Source of the DNA: Archangium primigenium
Lineage (GTDB): Bacteria; Myxococcota; Myxococcia; Myxococcales; Myxococcaceae
Reading direction: 5' to 3'
NCBI RefSeq assembly: GCF_016904885.1
Contig: NZ_JADWYI010000001.1
Location: 6,200,001 to 6,264,000, forward strand
Length of the DNA stretch: 64,000 bases
Both the position numbers and the translations under genes were made by a program. Numbering within the stretch: position 1 is the stretch's first letter; each line of letters starts with the position of its first letter. The notes under the pieces were generated by a model. It had not been told where the DNA came from. It was given only the letters and a program-made list of their open reading frames with translations, and did not search any database. Shown one piece after another: positions 8,951 to 18,214 of this stretch.

Positions 8951-9916
8951 TCAGAGGGCGAGGCCGATGGACACATAGGGCCCCGGCAGCACGTCCCGGT
9001 GGACGACACCATCCACCGCGCCCGCGTCGTCCAGCACCAGCGTGCGCACCCCGCCGCGCAGGGCGATCACATTGCCCAGCACGTACCAGACCGCGCCGGC
9101 CGCCGCGTCGAGCTGCCGGTAGGGCACCGGCGTGACGTGGACGCGGCCCTCCAGCGCCAGGGAGTCCAGCAGGTAGTACTCCGAGGACAGGCCCAGGCTG
9201 GGACCCACGAAGGTGACGTCGGGCGCCCGGGCGATGGACAGGCCGCCCTCCAGCCGCACCCGTCCGCTCCGGCCCTGGAAGGCGGCCCAGGTCATGTGCA
9301 GGCCCACCACGGAGATCCGATCCTCGCCCAGGCTCCCATCGTCCGGGCGCAACGCCAGGGCGCTCAGCCGGAGCATGGCCCCCACCGACTCGCCCTCCAC
9401 GCCCAGGTGGAAGCCGGAGGCGCGGCCCCCAGGCAAGAGCTGGCCCTCGTAGCCCACCTGGAAGTTCTTGGAGCGGCGGGACCGGTAGGCCTCCGAGCCA
9501 TAGGCGGGACCGTCCGGGAGCGGCGCCAGGGGCCTCGCGGGGGCCGGGTAGTACACCTCCTCCTCCGTGTCGTCGTAGGAGGGCTCCGTGTAGGGCTCCG
9601 TGTAGTACCCGCGGGACGGCGCGGGCCGGGGCGCGGGGCGCTGGGAGGGCTCGGAGCGGTCAGGGCGCCGCGAGGGCGCGGGACGGCGGGAGGGCGGGGA
9701 GCGGTCCACCGGGGTGGCGTCGTGGGTGCTGTCGTCCACGGCGGAGGCGTCGTGGGCGTCCGAGTCGCGGCCCTTGTCCGTGTCCCGCTCCGAGCGGTCC
9801 TCGCTCGACGAGGACTCGGGGGCGGAGCGCTTGCCGAAGCGCGCCTCGGCCTGGGAGGCCGTCAGGAAGAGGCCCGCGAGCAGCGTGGAGGACAACAGAC
9901 GGAGGGAGCGGCGCAT
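8951..9916 (-). CDS. Secreted envelope protein with Ser/Arg/Pro-rich linker
   Basis: A 321-residue protein of unknown function. The ATG at 9916 is used because it opens a typical signal peptide (SLRLLSSTLLAGLFLTASQAEA) and has a GAGG-type ribosome site; the frame extends further upstream without meaning. Residues ~25-115 are low-complexity and charged (Asp/Ser/Arg, then RRPAPSRRP and Tyr-rich YTEPYTEPSYDDTEEEVYYP). The last ~190 residues have alternating hydrophobic strands (FQVGYEGQLLPGG, GFHLGVEGESVGAMLRLSALAL, LEGGLSIARAPDVTFVG, GPYVSIGLAL) ending in Leu, resembling a small outer-membrane beta-barrel. That structural reading is inference. Confidence 0.78.
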   Translation of the reverse strand: MRRSLRLLSSTLLAGLFLTASQAEARFGKRSAPESSSSEDRSERDTDKGRDSDAHDASAVDDSTHDATPVDRSPPSRRPAPSRRPDRSEPSQRPAPRPAPSRGYYTEPYTEPSYDDTEEEVYYPAPARPLAPLPDGPAYGSEAYRSRRSKNFQVGYEGQLLPGGRASGFHLGVEGESVGAMLRLSALALRPDDGSLGEDRISVVGLHMTWAAFQGRSGRVRLEGGLSIARAPDVTFVGPSLGLSSEYYLLDSLALEGRVHVTPVPYRQLDAAAGAVWYVLGNVIALRGGVRTLVLDDAGAVDGVVHRDVLPGPYVSIGLAL

Positions 9917-10012
9917 GGGCGACCTCGGGAGCTCAAACAACTCGGAGGCTGGACGGGCCCGCGGCACTTAAATTCAGGGAAGACGGAGGAAAATCACGGT
10001 ATCCATACTCCC

Positions 10013-10768
10013 GTGCCTCCCCCTCCTCCGTCCTGGTTTCCCTTCCGTCAGGCCAACCCCCAGGCGCGCCTGCGGCTCTTCTGCTTTCCCTACGCGGGCG
10101 GAGGGGCGTCCATCTACAACACCTGGAGCGCCGCCCTGCCCCCCACGGTCGAGCTGGTGTCGGTCCAGCCGCCGGGCCGTGAGCGGCGCATCCTCGAGAA
10201 GCCCGTGCACGACATCGCCCGGCTGGTGGAGGCGCTGGAGCCGGAGATGCGGCCGCTCTTGGACAAGCCCTTCGTGCTCATGGGCTACAGCATGGGCACG
10301 CGCATCGCCCTGGCGCTCACCCAGCGCTGGCAGGCGCGGGGCGAGCCGCTGCCGCTCGGCCTGGTGGTGGCCGCGGGCGGCGCCCCGCACATGCAGCGCA
10401 TGTCCCGGGGCAACCTCAACGACAAGGACTTCATCGAGCTGTTGCGCGCGTACGAGGGCACCCCGGCCGAGCTCTTCGCCCACAAGGAGCTCATGGAGAT
10501 GGTGCTGCCCACCCTGCGCGCGGACTTCGCCCTCGCGGACTCGGTGCTGCCCGCCACGCCCGTGCGTGTCCCCATCGTGGCCTATGGCGGCCTGGAGGAC
10601 TCCCACGTCTCCATCGCCGACCTGGAGCGCTGGCGGGAGCTGACGACGGGGGAGTTCCGCGCCCGCCACTTCGCCGGCAAGCACTTCTTCCTGCGCACCG
10701 AGCGCGTGCCCCTGCTGGAGGCCCTGCGCGAGGACCTCACGCGCTGGGCCCCCGAGCTGGCCTCCTGA
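10013..10768 (+). CDS. Type II thioesterase
   Basis: A 251-residue alpha/beta hydrolase of the GrsT/SrfTE-II class, which removes wrong or stalled acyl groups from carrier proteins of NRPS and PKS assembly lines. Family blocks: LFCFPYAGGGASIYNTW at residues ~20-36, the nucleophile elbow GYSMG (Ser about residue 93), and GKHFFL near 222 with the catalytic His. The GTG at 10013 gives the usual family length; the purine-rich GGAGGA lies ~22 bases upstream, further than usual, so the start is uncertain. It converges on the phosphopantetheinyl transferase gene with a 4-bp gap. No assembly-line gene lies in the window. Confidence 0.92.
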   Translation: MPPPPPSWFPFRQANPQARLRLFCFPYAGGGASIYNTWSAALPPTVELVSVQPPGRERRILEKPVHDIARLVEALEPEMRPLLDKPFVLMGYSMGTRIALALTQRWQARGEPLPLGLVVAAGGAPHMQRMSRGNLNDKDFIELLRAYEGTPAELFAHKELMEMVLPTLRADFALADSVLPATPVRVPIVAYGGLEDSHVSIADLERWRELTTGEFRARHFAGKHFFLRTERVPLLEALREDLTRWAPELAS

Positions 10769-10772
10769 CGCC

Positions 10773-11597
10773 TCACCCGGCCCGCACGAACCACGCGGGC
10801 CCGTCCAGCCCCAGGGGCACCGTGCGCTGGCAGCGCACCGTCAACGGCAGCTCCCGCGCCCGGCGCACCGCGACCGCCGCCGGGTGATCCATCCCCAGGC
10901 GCACCTGCACGAACCGCCAGGCCCCGGGGTCGTCCTTCATCCGCGCGTCGAACGAGATGGTGGGCGCCCGTCCCGGCTCCAGGTGGAAGGCGAACTGATC
11001 CAACGGCAGGCTCAGCCCCGCGCCCCGCGCCTTGATGTAGGACTCCTTGAGCGTCCAGTAGTCGAAGAAGCGCTCGCGCTGGCGCTCCGGGGGCAGCGCG
11101 CGCAGGGCCTGGACCTCCGAGGCCGCGAAGAAGGACTCGGCCAGCTCCACCGTCTGCCCGGGCCGCGCCGCGTGCTCCACGTCCGCGCCCACGTCCACCC
11201 CGAGCGCCACCGCGCACACCGCCATGCCATCCGTGTGGGACAGGTTGAAGCGCAGGGGCGGCAGGCCCCGGGGCACGAGGATCTCCGGGCGTCCGTAGGC
11301 GTTGCGCTGGAAGCGCCAGTCGCGCGCGGGCACCGGCGCGTAGCGCGACAGGCACACGCGCACCAGGGCATGGGACACGAGGAACTGGTGGCGGTGCTTC
11401 TCGAAGCGGAAGCGCAGGTGTCGCTCCCGCTCGTCCTCGCACAGCAGCTCCCGGTAGGCGGCGAGCAGCCGGGGCTCGGTCACGGCCTCCGGCTCCACCA
11501 CCCAGAGGTGGACTTCATCGGCACGAGGGAGCCCGAGGGGCTCTGGCGGCAGGCGGTCGTCGGGTGGGATCATGACGGGGACGGGGGTAGTGCCCAT
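10773..11597 (-). CDS. Sfp-type 4'-phosphopantetheinyl transferase
   Basis: A 274-residue enzyme that moves the 4'-phosphopantetheine arm of coenzyme A onto a Ser of carrier proteins, activating PKS, NRPS or fatty acid carriers. The metal-binding motif GADVEH (Asp139, Glu141) and the WTLKESYIKARG motif (Trp181, Lys184, Glu185, Lys189) are intact, as are FNLSHTDGMAVCAV and the N-terminal AYRELLCEDERERHLRFRFEKHRHQFLVSHALVR block. The length matches Sfp-like enzymes with broad carrier range. Paired tail-to-tail with the thioesterase, it points to secondary metabolism in this organism. Confidence 0.93.
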   Translation of the reverse strand: MGTTPVPVMIPPDDRLPPEPLGLPRADEVHLWVVEPEAVTEPRLLAAYRELLCEDERERHLRFRFEKHRHQFLVSHALVRVCLSRYAPVPARDWRFQRNAYGRPEILVPRGLPPLRFNLSHTDGMAVCAVALGVDVGADVEHAARPGQTVELAESFFAASEVQALRALPPERQRERFFDYWTLKESYIKARGAGLSLPLDQFAFHLEPGRAPTISFDARMKDDPGAWRFVQVRLGMDHPAAVAVRRARELPLTVRCQRTVPLGLDGPAWFVRAG

Positions 11598-11638
11598 CCC
11601 CTACCGCGTCACGGCCGGGCGCGCCAGCACCCGCCACG

Positions 11639-14338
11639 TCACTCGTTGGGCACGAAGCTCAGGTGCAGCTCGAGGTCGAAGGACAGGTCGGGCGACGTGG
11701 CTCCCGCCTGCTTCACCATGACCGCGACGGTGTTCTCCCCCTGGACGAACACCTTGGCGGGGATGGCGCCTCCGGCGAGCTCGTTCTCCGTGGAGGCGCT
11801 CGCGTATTTGTCGTGCTCGATGCCCTTGTCCACGTTGCGGGCGAACACCTGCGTGCCATTGACGAACACGACGATGCCGTCATCGAAGAGGACGTTGAGG
11901 TGCGCGTCCGTGATGGTGCCATTCACCAGGAGCTTCTTGCGGAAGTAGACGCTCGTCTGCGCCGGGGCCACGACCTGGAGCACCGTGGCCTCGTCCCCAT
12001 CGCCGTAGCCCAGCTGCCCCGCGCCGCTCTTCCAGCCCGTGTCGTTGAAGACCTTCTGCGACCACTGCACGCCCGGATCCGCGCCCGTGTCCAGGTAGCG
12101 CCAGGTGGAGTGGAAGGGAATGGCGACGATGCTCTGCGAGCGCCGGACGGTGAAGGGCCGCTGGCTCACGTCCGACACGCCCGGGCTGCCCAGACGCGAC
12201 ACCCGCAGGAGCCCGGTGGAGGTGCTCAGGTTGGGCACGCGCCAGGAGAACACGCCGGTGTCGGGCAGTCCCGTGGCGATCTCCGTCCAGGTGGCCCCGC
12301 CATCCGCGGAGTACTCGAGGTTCACCCCGGGCAGGTGGCCCACGCTGGACCAGGTGATGGGCACGGAGGCCCCGGGCTCGAACACCTCGCCGCCATCGGG
12401 CGAGGTGAGCATCACCGAGTCGAGCAGGGGCGTGGCGGTCTGCTCCACGTCCAGGGACAGCGCGAAGGTGAGATCCGGCGAGGAGGCGGACACCTGCTTG
12501 ACCATGGCGGTGATCACGTTCTCGCCCACCCGGAAGGGATTGGGCTCGAGCGGCACGTCGGCGCGGGCATGGGCGTTGGTGACCGAGGCCGTGGCCCAGA
12601 CGCCGAAGTCCAACCCATTGCCCATCTCGCGCGAGAAGACGAGCGTGCCGTTGATCCACACGGCGACACCATCGTCATACAGCGCCTCGAGCGTGGCGGC
12701 GGTGACGGGGCTGTCCAGGGTGATCTTCTTGCGGAAGTAGACCGAGGGCGCGCCGGGCCGCAGCTCCGTGCCCTCGTCCCCGTCGCCATAGCCCAGCTGG
12801 CCCGGCCCGCTCTTCCAGCCCGAGTCATCGAAGTCCGGGGCGTGCCAGCCCGTGCCGTGGTCGATTCCCCGGTCGTCGTACTTCCACGCGCTGCTGAAGG
12901 AGATCTGCTTGCGCGCGCGGGGCACCGCGGTGACCACGCGCACCATCTGCCCCACCGAGGGCACGCCCCGGTCATCCACCACGAAGAGCATGTAGTGCCC
13001 CGGGGGCGCCTGGAAGTTGTCGCCCGGCCCCTTCACGGTGAGGCCGCCTTCCGTCGGGGTGAAGGCCAGCCGCAGGAAGCGCTGGTTCTGGTCGAAGGCG
13101 TGGGTGACCGAGCCCAGGGCGAGCATCGTCACCTGGGCGACGCGCTGCACGTCCGGCGTCTGGAGGAAGAAGTCCTCACCCGGCGCGAGGGCGGGCGGCG
13201 CGGACTCGATCGTGGGCCGCGGCGCGCCCGCCTTGTGGAGGTAGGGCGGCGAGAGGATCTCCACCGTGCGCCGCTTGCGGCCACCGGCGTTGAGCACCCG
13301 TCCGTCCGGCAGCAGCAGCGCCGTGGAGTGGTAGCCGCGGTACTCCGACGCCGGCGCGAACGTCGTCCAGGTGTCGGTCTCCGGATCGTACAGCTCGGGC
13401 ACCTTCACCGGCTGGGTGTCGTCATCGAAGTCCCGGCCCCCGCTGCCGCCCGTCACCAGCACCTTGCCGTCGGGCAGCAGGGTCGCGTTGATCTGCCGCC
13501 GGGCCAACTTCATGGGCGCGCGCGCGCGCCAGGTGGGCGTGGGCGACGCCAGGTCGATCTCCTCCACGGTGTTGGTGGGCGGCGAGCCGCCCCCCATGAT
13601 GAGCACCTTGGAGCCATACATCACCGCCGAGCCATAGGAGCGGCCGTTGAAGTCGCTGCGCGGCCCGTCGTACCAGGTGCCCGTGCCCTCGGGATCCAAC
13701 CAGCGGCTGGCGCGCTGGGGCCCGGCGAAGAAGAGCTTGCCGGTGGGCGACAGGAACATGCGCGGGTAGTAGGGCAGATCGCGCACGGCGGTGGTGAGGT
13801 CGCGCCACGTGCCCGACTCCGGCTGCCACACCTGGGGCAGCGGGTTGATGCTGCCCGCGGCATGCGTCTCGCCGGACAACACCACCACCTGGCCGTTCTG
13901 CAGCGCGGTGCTGGTGGGGTACCAGCGGTTGTCATTCATGTCCGGGCCGCGCGTCCACTTGAGCGTGTAGGGATTGAAGATGCTCGTATGGGGCAGCCCC
14001 ACGTGCGACTCGACATGCCCGCCCGTCACCAGCAGCCGACCATCCGGAAGCCACGAGTGGCCCGAACAGAAGATGTTGTAGTCCGCCGTGGGCATGGGCG
14101 TGAGTCCCCCCGTGGCGGGATCCCACAACTGTGGCGGTTTGACGCCCTCCTCGAACTCTCCATAGAACATCACCTTGCCCGTGGGCAGCAGGTGCATGTG
14201 TGTCGCGGAGATGGGAAAGGTCGCCACCTGCGACCACTCTCCCACGAGCGATGGATCCGCCTTCGCTTCCCGCGCCAGCAGCGAGGCCGTCACCACGAGC
14301 GCACCCCTCGCCCACGCCCTCACGAATGCTCCCCCCAT
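11639..14338 (-). CDS. Galactose-oxidase-like copper radical oxidase with C-terminal repeat modules
   Basis: An 899-residue secreted protein. The ATG at 14338 follows a GAAGGGGATGG ribosome site and opens a signal peptide (ending AREAKA). Residues ~30-400 form a kelch propeller and ~370-515 the DUF1929 (galactose oxidase C-terminal) domain. All copper-radical residues can be placed by pattern: Cys91 (FCSGHS) and Tyr140 (RWYPTS) for the thioether cross-link, Tyr336-His337 (RGYHST), and His413 (VTHAFDQNQR). Two similar ~130-residue modules follow (each with a GWKSG-GQLGYGDGDE block and SVYFRKK), separated by an Ig-like segment (about 690-770). GlxA-type enzymes oxidise glycan end groups and release hydrogen peroxide. 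The true substrate is unknown. Confidence 0.88.
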   Translation of the reverse strand: MGGAFVRAWARGALVVTASLLAREAKADPSLVGEWSQVATFPISATHMHLLPTGKVMFYGEFEEGVKPPQLWDPATGGLTPMPTADYNIFCSGHSWLPDGRLLVTGGHVESHVGLPHTSIFNPYTLKWTRGPDMNDNRWYPTSTALQNGQVVVLSGETHAAGSINPLPQVWQPESGTWRDLTTAVRDLPYYPRMFLSPTGKLFFAGPQRASRWLDPEGTGTWYDGPRSDFNGRSYGSAVMYGSKVLIMGGGSPPTNTVEEIDLASPTPTWRARAPMKLARRQINATLLPDGKVLVTGGSGGRDFDDDTQPVKVPELYDPETDTWTTFAPASEYRGYHSTALLLPDGRVLNAGGRKRRTVEILSPPYLHKAGAPRPTIESAPPALAPGEDFFLQTPDVQRVAQVTMLALGSVTHAFDQNQRFLRLAFTPTEGGLTVKGPGDNFQAPPGHYMLFVVDDRGVPSVGQMVRVVTAVPRARKQISFSSAWKYDDRGIDHGTGWHAPDFDDSGWKSGPGQLGYGDGDEGTELRPGAPSVYFRKKITLDSPVTAATLEALYDDGVAVWINGTLVFSREMGNGLDFGVWATASVTNAHARADVPLEPNPFRVGENVITAMVKQVSASSPDLTFALSLDVEQTATPLLDSVMLTSPDGGEVFEPGASVPITWSSVGHLPGVNLEYSADGGATWTEIATGLPDTGVFSWRVPNLSTSTGLLRVSRLGSPGVSDVSQRPFTVRRSQSIVAIPFHSTWRYLDTGADPGVQWSQKVFNDTGWKSGAGQLGYGDGDEATVLQVVAPAQTSVYFRKKLLVNGTITDAHLNVLFDDGIVVFVNGTQVFARNVDKGIEHDKYASASTENELAGGAIPAKVFVQGENTVAVMVKQAGATSPDLSFDLELHLSFVPNE

Positions 14339-14702
14339 GTTCCCATCCCCTTCGCTTTGGTTACAGCCGCTGAACGTAGGGTTCATGGCCCTATTGCCAA
14401 GTTGGCGAAGGGTCGTGTCCCCGTGGCGGGCGCACGACACCCCCTGATGGAAAAGTGTCCCTCCATCCCACAGTGAAGGGGGACCGCGCAGTCGGAGCCG
14501 GGCAGACCCACCACCCCCCAAGGTCATTGTCCAAAGGGTGTCACGGGCTGAGTTTCAGGCCCGTTCCAAGCGTTCACGAGGGGCGGTTGCTCGGGGGCGT
14601 GGGGAGCCGAGGGGGGGAAGGCGGGCAACAAGGACCGGGGGGCACCCCGCACGGAACACGTGTGGGTGGCAGGGCCCGGGACCACGTCTCGCCGACGGGG
14701 AT
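14339..14702. other. 364-bp divergent intergenic region
   Basis: No gene is seen. Near the copper oxidase start lies a near-perfect dyad TTGCCAA-G-TTGGCGAA at 14395-14410 and a GTAGGG/CCCTA pair beside it. Read on the minus strand, TTGGCA followed 16 bases later by TACGTT could form a promoter for the oxidase; this is weak. Further right, a stem ACGGGC/GCCCGT with a TGA/TCA extension lies around 14546-14568. The rest is GC-rich without a clear signal; the promoter of the polysaccharide operon should lie here. Confidence 0.4.
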
Positions 14703-15989
14703 ATGGAACTCTTTCCAGTTCATCTGTTGGTGCTGTTGGTGATGATGAACCGGTACGTGCTGGGACCGCTGCTCAAGCGCTTCCGCGGCAACCGGATGGA
14801 TGGCACGGACCCGGACTACAAGCCCACCGTGTGCGTGGTGATTCCCCTCTTCAACGAGGGCGAGGGCATCTTCCACGCGGTCAAGAGCCTGCTCGCGCAG
14901 GACTACGACGCGGACAAGCTGAGCATCCGGGTGGTGGATGACTGCTCCACGGATGACAGCCACGCCTGGGCGCTGCGCGCCGCGGAGGGCCACCCCCACG
15001 TCACGGTGATGCGCAACCCCCACAACATGGGCAAGCGCAAGGGCATCGCCCGCGCGGTGCGCGAGGCCGACGCGGAGATCATCGTCTCGGTGGACTCGGA
15101 CGTGGTGGTGCACGAGAGCGCCGTGAGCGAGCTGGTGCTGCGCTTCACCAGCCCGCGCATCGCCGCGGTGGGCGGCCGCACGTTCGTCACCAACCGCAAC
15201 GAGAACTGGCTCACGCGGATGATCGAGATCAAGTTCTACTTCGCCCAGGAGTGGCTCAAGGACCTGGAGCGCGGCTTCCGCTCGGTGCTGTGTCTGTCCG
15301 GATGCCTCACCGCGTACCGGCGCCACGTGCTCCTGGAGCTGGAGCCCATCCTCGAGGCGCGCAACATCGCCGGCATCCCCATCAAGTATGGCGAGGACCG
15401 CTTCCTCACGCGGCAGATCGTCAAGGCGGGCTACGAGACGGTCTACACCACGTCCGCGTGGTGTCAGACGGCGGCGCCCGCCACGCTCGCGGGCTACGTG
15501 TCCCAGCAGCTGCGCTGGCGGCGCTCCAACCTGGTCGACATGCTCTGCGGCCTGAGCCACGCCTGGCGGCTGCACCCGGTGGTCTGCATCCACTACGTGT
15601 CGCAGCTCGCGCTGCTGCTGTCCTATCCCCTCACCATCCTGCACAACATCATCAACGGGCAGTTCTGGGAGGTGCTCTTCCTGCACATGCTCATCATGGG
15701 CTTCATGGGCGTCATCTACCGCGTGGACAAGCGCAACCTGCCGCCGGAGATGCGCGTGCCGACGCTGTCCTTCCTGCCCATGGCCTTCATGATGCCCATC
15801 ACCTACGCGCTGCTCACGCCCCTGGCCCTCTTCACCCTGGACTCGGGCAGCTGGGAGACCCGCGGCAAGCCCGCCCCCGCGCCCACGCCCACCCCCGTCA
15901 CGCCCCCCACGCCCGCTCCGTCCGTGTCGGCCACCTCCGGCACCCATCGTCTTCCACATCTGCCCACGCAAGCCGTGGGCGGGGGGTAA
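14703..15989 (+). CDS. Processive GT2 glycosyltransferase (NodC/hyaluronan/poly-GlcNAc synthase type)
   Basis: A 428-residue membrane polysaccharide synthase. The ATG at 14703 begins a hydrophobic stretch (LLVLLVMMNRYVLG). The GT2 domain carries CVVIPLFNEGEGIF, VVDDCSTDDS, the metal-binding SVDSDVVV, the acceptor-base region YGEDRFLTRQI and the processivity motif QQLRWRRSN. Membrane segments follow (VVCIHYVSQLALLLSYPLTIL; FLHMLIMGFMGVIYRV; LSFLPMAFMMPITYALLTPLALF), then a Pro/Thr-rich tail. The motifs match NodC and hyaluronan synthase, which build beta-linked polymers while exporting them; the sugar cannot be told. It heads an operon with the next three genes (gap of 6 bp). Confidence 0.92.
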   Translation: MELFPVHLLVLLVMMNRYVLGPLLKRFRGNRMDGTDPDYKPTVCVVIPLFNEGEGIFHAVKSLLAQDYDADKLSIRVVDDCSTDDSHAWALRAAEGHPHVTVMRNPHNMGKRKGIARAVREADAEIIVSVDSDVVVHESAVSELVLRFTSPRIAAVGGRTFVTNRNENWLTRMIEIKFYFAQEWLKDLERGFRSVLCLSGCLTAYRRHVLLELEPILEARNIAGIPIKYGEDRFLTRQIVKAGYETVYTTSAWCQTAAPATLAGYVSQQLRWRRSNLVDMLCGLSHAWRLHPVVCIHYVSQLALLLSYPLTILHNIINGQFWEVLFLHMLIMGFMGVIYRVDKRNLPPEMRVPTLSFLPMAFMMPITYALLTPLALFTLDSGSWETRGKPAPAPTPTPVTPPTPAPSVSATSGTHRLPHLPTQAVGGG

Positions 15990-15995
15990 CGCATC

Positions 15996-17081
15996 ATGAA
16001 TCAGCGCATCGCCAATCAACTCAATACCTTCATCGTCAACATCTACAAGGCCATGGGCACCGTCCTGCTCGCGCTCATCCTGCTCGGGCTCGTGTCCTAC
16101 CTGGCCGTGCAGTGCTTCTTCTTCGTGAGCCATTCGTGGCTCGCGCCCACCGTCGTGTCCTCCACGGACACGCAGATCCTCCAGCTCAACGCGCAGCTGG
16201 CGCAGCAGGAGGCCGCGCGCGAGAAGCTGCTCACCGAGCGCCGCGAGGTGCAGACGCGCCTGGAGCAGGCGGACCGGCTGCTCCAGGCGGAGAAGGACTT
16301 CCAGGAGCGCTTCCGGGCCACGCTCGGCAGCGAGCGACGGGCGCGCTCCAACGCCCTGCGCCAGCTGGCGTCCCTGCGCGGCATGTACAAGAAGACGGCG
16401 CGGGAGATCTCCGAGACGAACCTGGCCTACTCGGACATGGCGCGCGGCCGCACCGAGTCGCTCTACAACGCCCGCATGGTGGAGAGCGAGGAGCGGCTCA
16501 ACGCCACGCACCAGCTCGCCCAGATGGCGCAGAGCAACCTGTCGCTCACCCAGGGCGTCGCCGAGCTGCACAACAAGTTCGAGCAGCTGCAGCGCGAGCT
16601 CAAGGGCTTCGACGCCTCGCTGGGGGGCAAGTCGGATGGGCTCACCGCGGAGGTGCTGCTCATGGAGCGCGAGTACACCCGCTCGGTGCTGGAGGTGAAG
16701 CACGCGGAGAGCGAGCGGCTGCACCTCAAGGCCTCCGTGCGCTCCCTGGACGAGGCGGTGGCGCGCTACGACACGCTGCTCGCCTCCATCCGCGGCTCGC
16801 CCTGGCTCGAGGCCATCGAGCGCGGCCTGACGGTGGGCTTCGTGCCCTACGAGAACCTGGAGAACGCGGCGGCCGGCACGGCCATCTACCGCTGCGAGTT
16901 CAAGCTCTTGTGGTGCGAGCAGGTGGGCCAGGTGGGCCACGCGCTGCGCGGTGAAGTGAGCATCAAGCACCCGGTGCGTCAGACGGTGATGCGCGGGGTG
17001 ATGGTGGAGCTGGAGCTGTCGGACGAGGGCTGGGCGCGCGAGGAATTGCTGCACCTGGGGCGCGCGCCCCTGATGTTGTGA
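15996..17081 (+). CDS. Inner-membrane protein with long periplasmic coiled coil, polysaccharide operon
   Basis: A 361-residue protein with one N-terminal membrane segment (VLLALILLGLVSYLAVQCFFFV, about residues 22-43), then about 200 residues of heptad-rich helix (AQLAQQEAAREKLLTERREVQTRLEQADRLLQAEKDFQERF and later), then a C-terminal domain of ~85 residues (FVPYENLENAAAGTAIYRCEFKLLWCEQVG) with two Cys. The last domain resembles the barrel-sandwich/beta-barrel end of membrane fusion proteins such as Alg44-like or HlyD-like proteins, by layout only. Following a processive GT2 gene by 6 bp and overlapping the next gene, it is likely the periplasmic adaptor of an export system. Confidence 0.8.
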   Translation: MNQRIANQLNTFIVNIYKAMGTVLLALILLGLVSYLAVQCFFFVSHSWLAPTVVSSTDTQILQLNAQLAQQEAAREKLLTERREVQTRLEQADRLLQAEKDFQERFRATLGSERRARSNALRQLASLRGMYKKTAREISETNLAYSDMARGRTESLYNARMVESEERLNATHQLAQMAQSNLSLTQGVAELHNKFEQLQRELKGFDASLGGKSDGLTAEVLLMEREYTRSVLEVKHAESERLHLKASVRSLDEAVARYDTLLASIRGSPWLEAIERGLTVGFVPYENLENAAAGTAIYRCEFKLLWCEQVGQVGHALRGEVSIKHPVRQTVMRGVMVELELSDEGWAREELLHLGRAPLML

Positions 17082-17101
17082 GCGCGGGCGGGAGAGGGAC
17101 G

Positions 17102-18214
17102 ATGCGAGTGCGGCGATGGGCGTGGGTGGGGAGCGTGGCGGTGGGACTCGGCGCGGGCGCGGTCCAGGCCCAGGAGTCCGGACGGGAGGGCCAGGAGCCG
17201 GGCCACTGTGCCTTCGTCCGGGGCGTGGCGCGCGCGGAGTCCGCGCTGCTGATGGCGCCCCAGGTGTTCGCCAGCGCGGGCGTGGTGAACGCGGGAGATC
17301 TCTCGGGCACGGCGTCCTTGCCCCTGGGCCGCCCCGCGCCCCGGCTGTCCGCGGGCCTGGATTACGACGTGGTGGGTCTCTACCGGGGGCTGACGCTGCG
17401 GGGCCGCGCCGAGGCGGAGTGCGCGCGCCACCAGGCGCTCGCGGGGCTCAGGCTCGCGCTCCTGCGGGGCCGGGACGTGGGCCTGGAGGCCGCCCTGGAC
17501 GCGCGCGCCCGCATCCTCGAGGAGTCCCTGCCCGACGCGGGCAAGCTCCTGGCGGGTCTCAACGCGGACGTGAAGGCGGGCCTCGCCACCCTCTCCGAGC
17601 TCAACGCCCTGCGGCTGCGGCTGGATGCCCTCACCGCGCTGGCGCACGAGACGCGGCGGGAGCGCGAACGGCTCTCCGCCCTGCCCCGCTCCGAGGAGCG
17701 GGCCCTGGGGGAGTGGCTCGGACGGCTGCGCGAGGCGGACGATGCCCTGGAGGCCCGCGAGCGCTCGCTGCGCTCGGCCCAGGCGTGGAGTGTGCGCGTG
17801 CGCGGCGGCTACGACGAACTGCTCCAGACGCCCCAGGCACTGCCCGTGTCCGGTGCGCTGGTGGTGGGCTACAGCCTGGGGGGTCTCGTCCAGTCCGCGG
17901 CGAACGACCAGGCCCGCGAGGGGCGCCAGCGCGCCCTGGACGAGGACCTGGTGGGCGTGAGCCAGGAGACCTCGCGCCTGCTGCGCGAGCTCCGGGCCAC
18001 CCACGCCGCGGAGCGCACGCGCCTGGCGGAGGTGGACGTGCTGACGAAGGACCTGGACGCCCAGCTGCGGGAGATCGAGGGCCTGGAGACGGTGCGCGTG
18101 CGCCGCTACCGGGACTACCTGCGGCTGGAGTGGACCCGGCTGCGCGCCGAACAGGCCTGGCTCCAGGCCCGCGTGGAGGCGGTGGGCCACTTCCTGGAGC
18201 GCGAGGCCCCATGA
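17102..18214 (+). CDS. Secreted TolC-like coiled-coil protein, polysaccharide operon
   Basis: A 370-residue protein. The ATG at 17102 is preferred: GGGAGAGGGAC lies just upstream and it opens a signal peptide ending AVQA; a GTG at 17078 overlaps the previous stop but leaves the signal peptide buried. The mature part alternates long helices (ALRLRLDALTALAHETRRERERLSAL; ETSRLLRELRATHAAERTRLAEVDVLTKDLDAQLREIEGLE) with short Gly/Ser-rich segments, including GALVVGYSLGGLVQSA, which looks like the strand part of TolC-family outer membrane factors. It may be the outer-membrane component that pairs with the upstream adaptor. No strict TolC motif confirms this. Confidence 0.75.
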   Translation: MRVRRWAWVGSVAVGLGAGAVQAQESGREGQEPGHCAFVRGVARAESALLMAPQVFASAGVVNAGDLSGTASLPLGRPAPRLSAGLDYDVVGLYRGLTLRGRAEAECARHQALAGLRLALLRGRDVGLEAALDARARILEESLPDAGKLLAGLNADVKAGLATLSELNALRLRLDALTALAHETRRERERLSALPRSEERALGEWLGRLREADDALEARERSLRSAQAWSVRVRGGYDELLQTPQALPVSGALVVGYSLGGLVQSAANDQAREGRQRALDEDLVGVSQETSRLLRELRATHAAERTRLAEVDVLTKDLDAQLREIEGLETVRVRRYRDYLRLEWTRLRAEQAWLQARVEAVGHFLEREAP

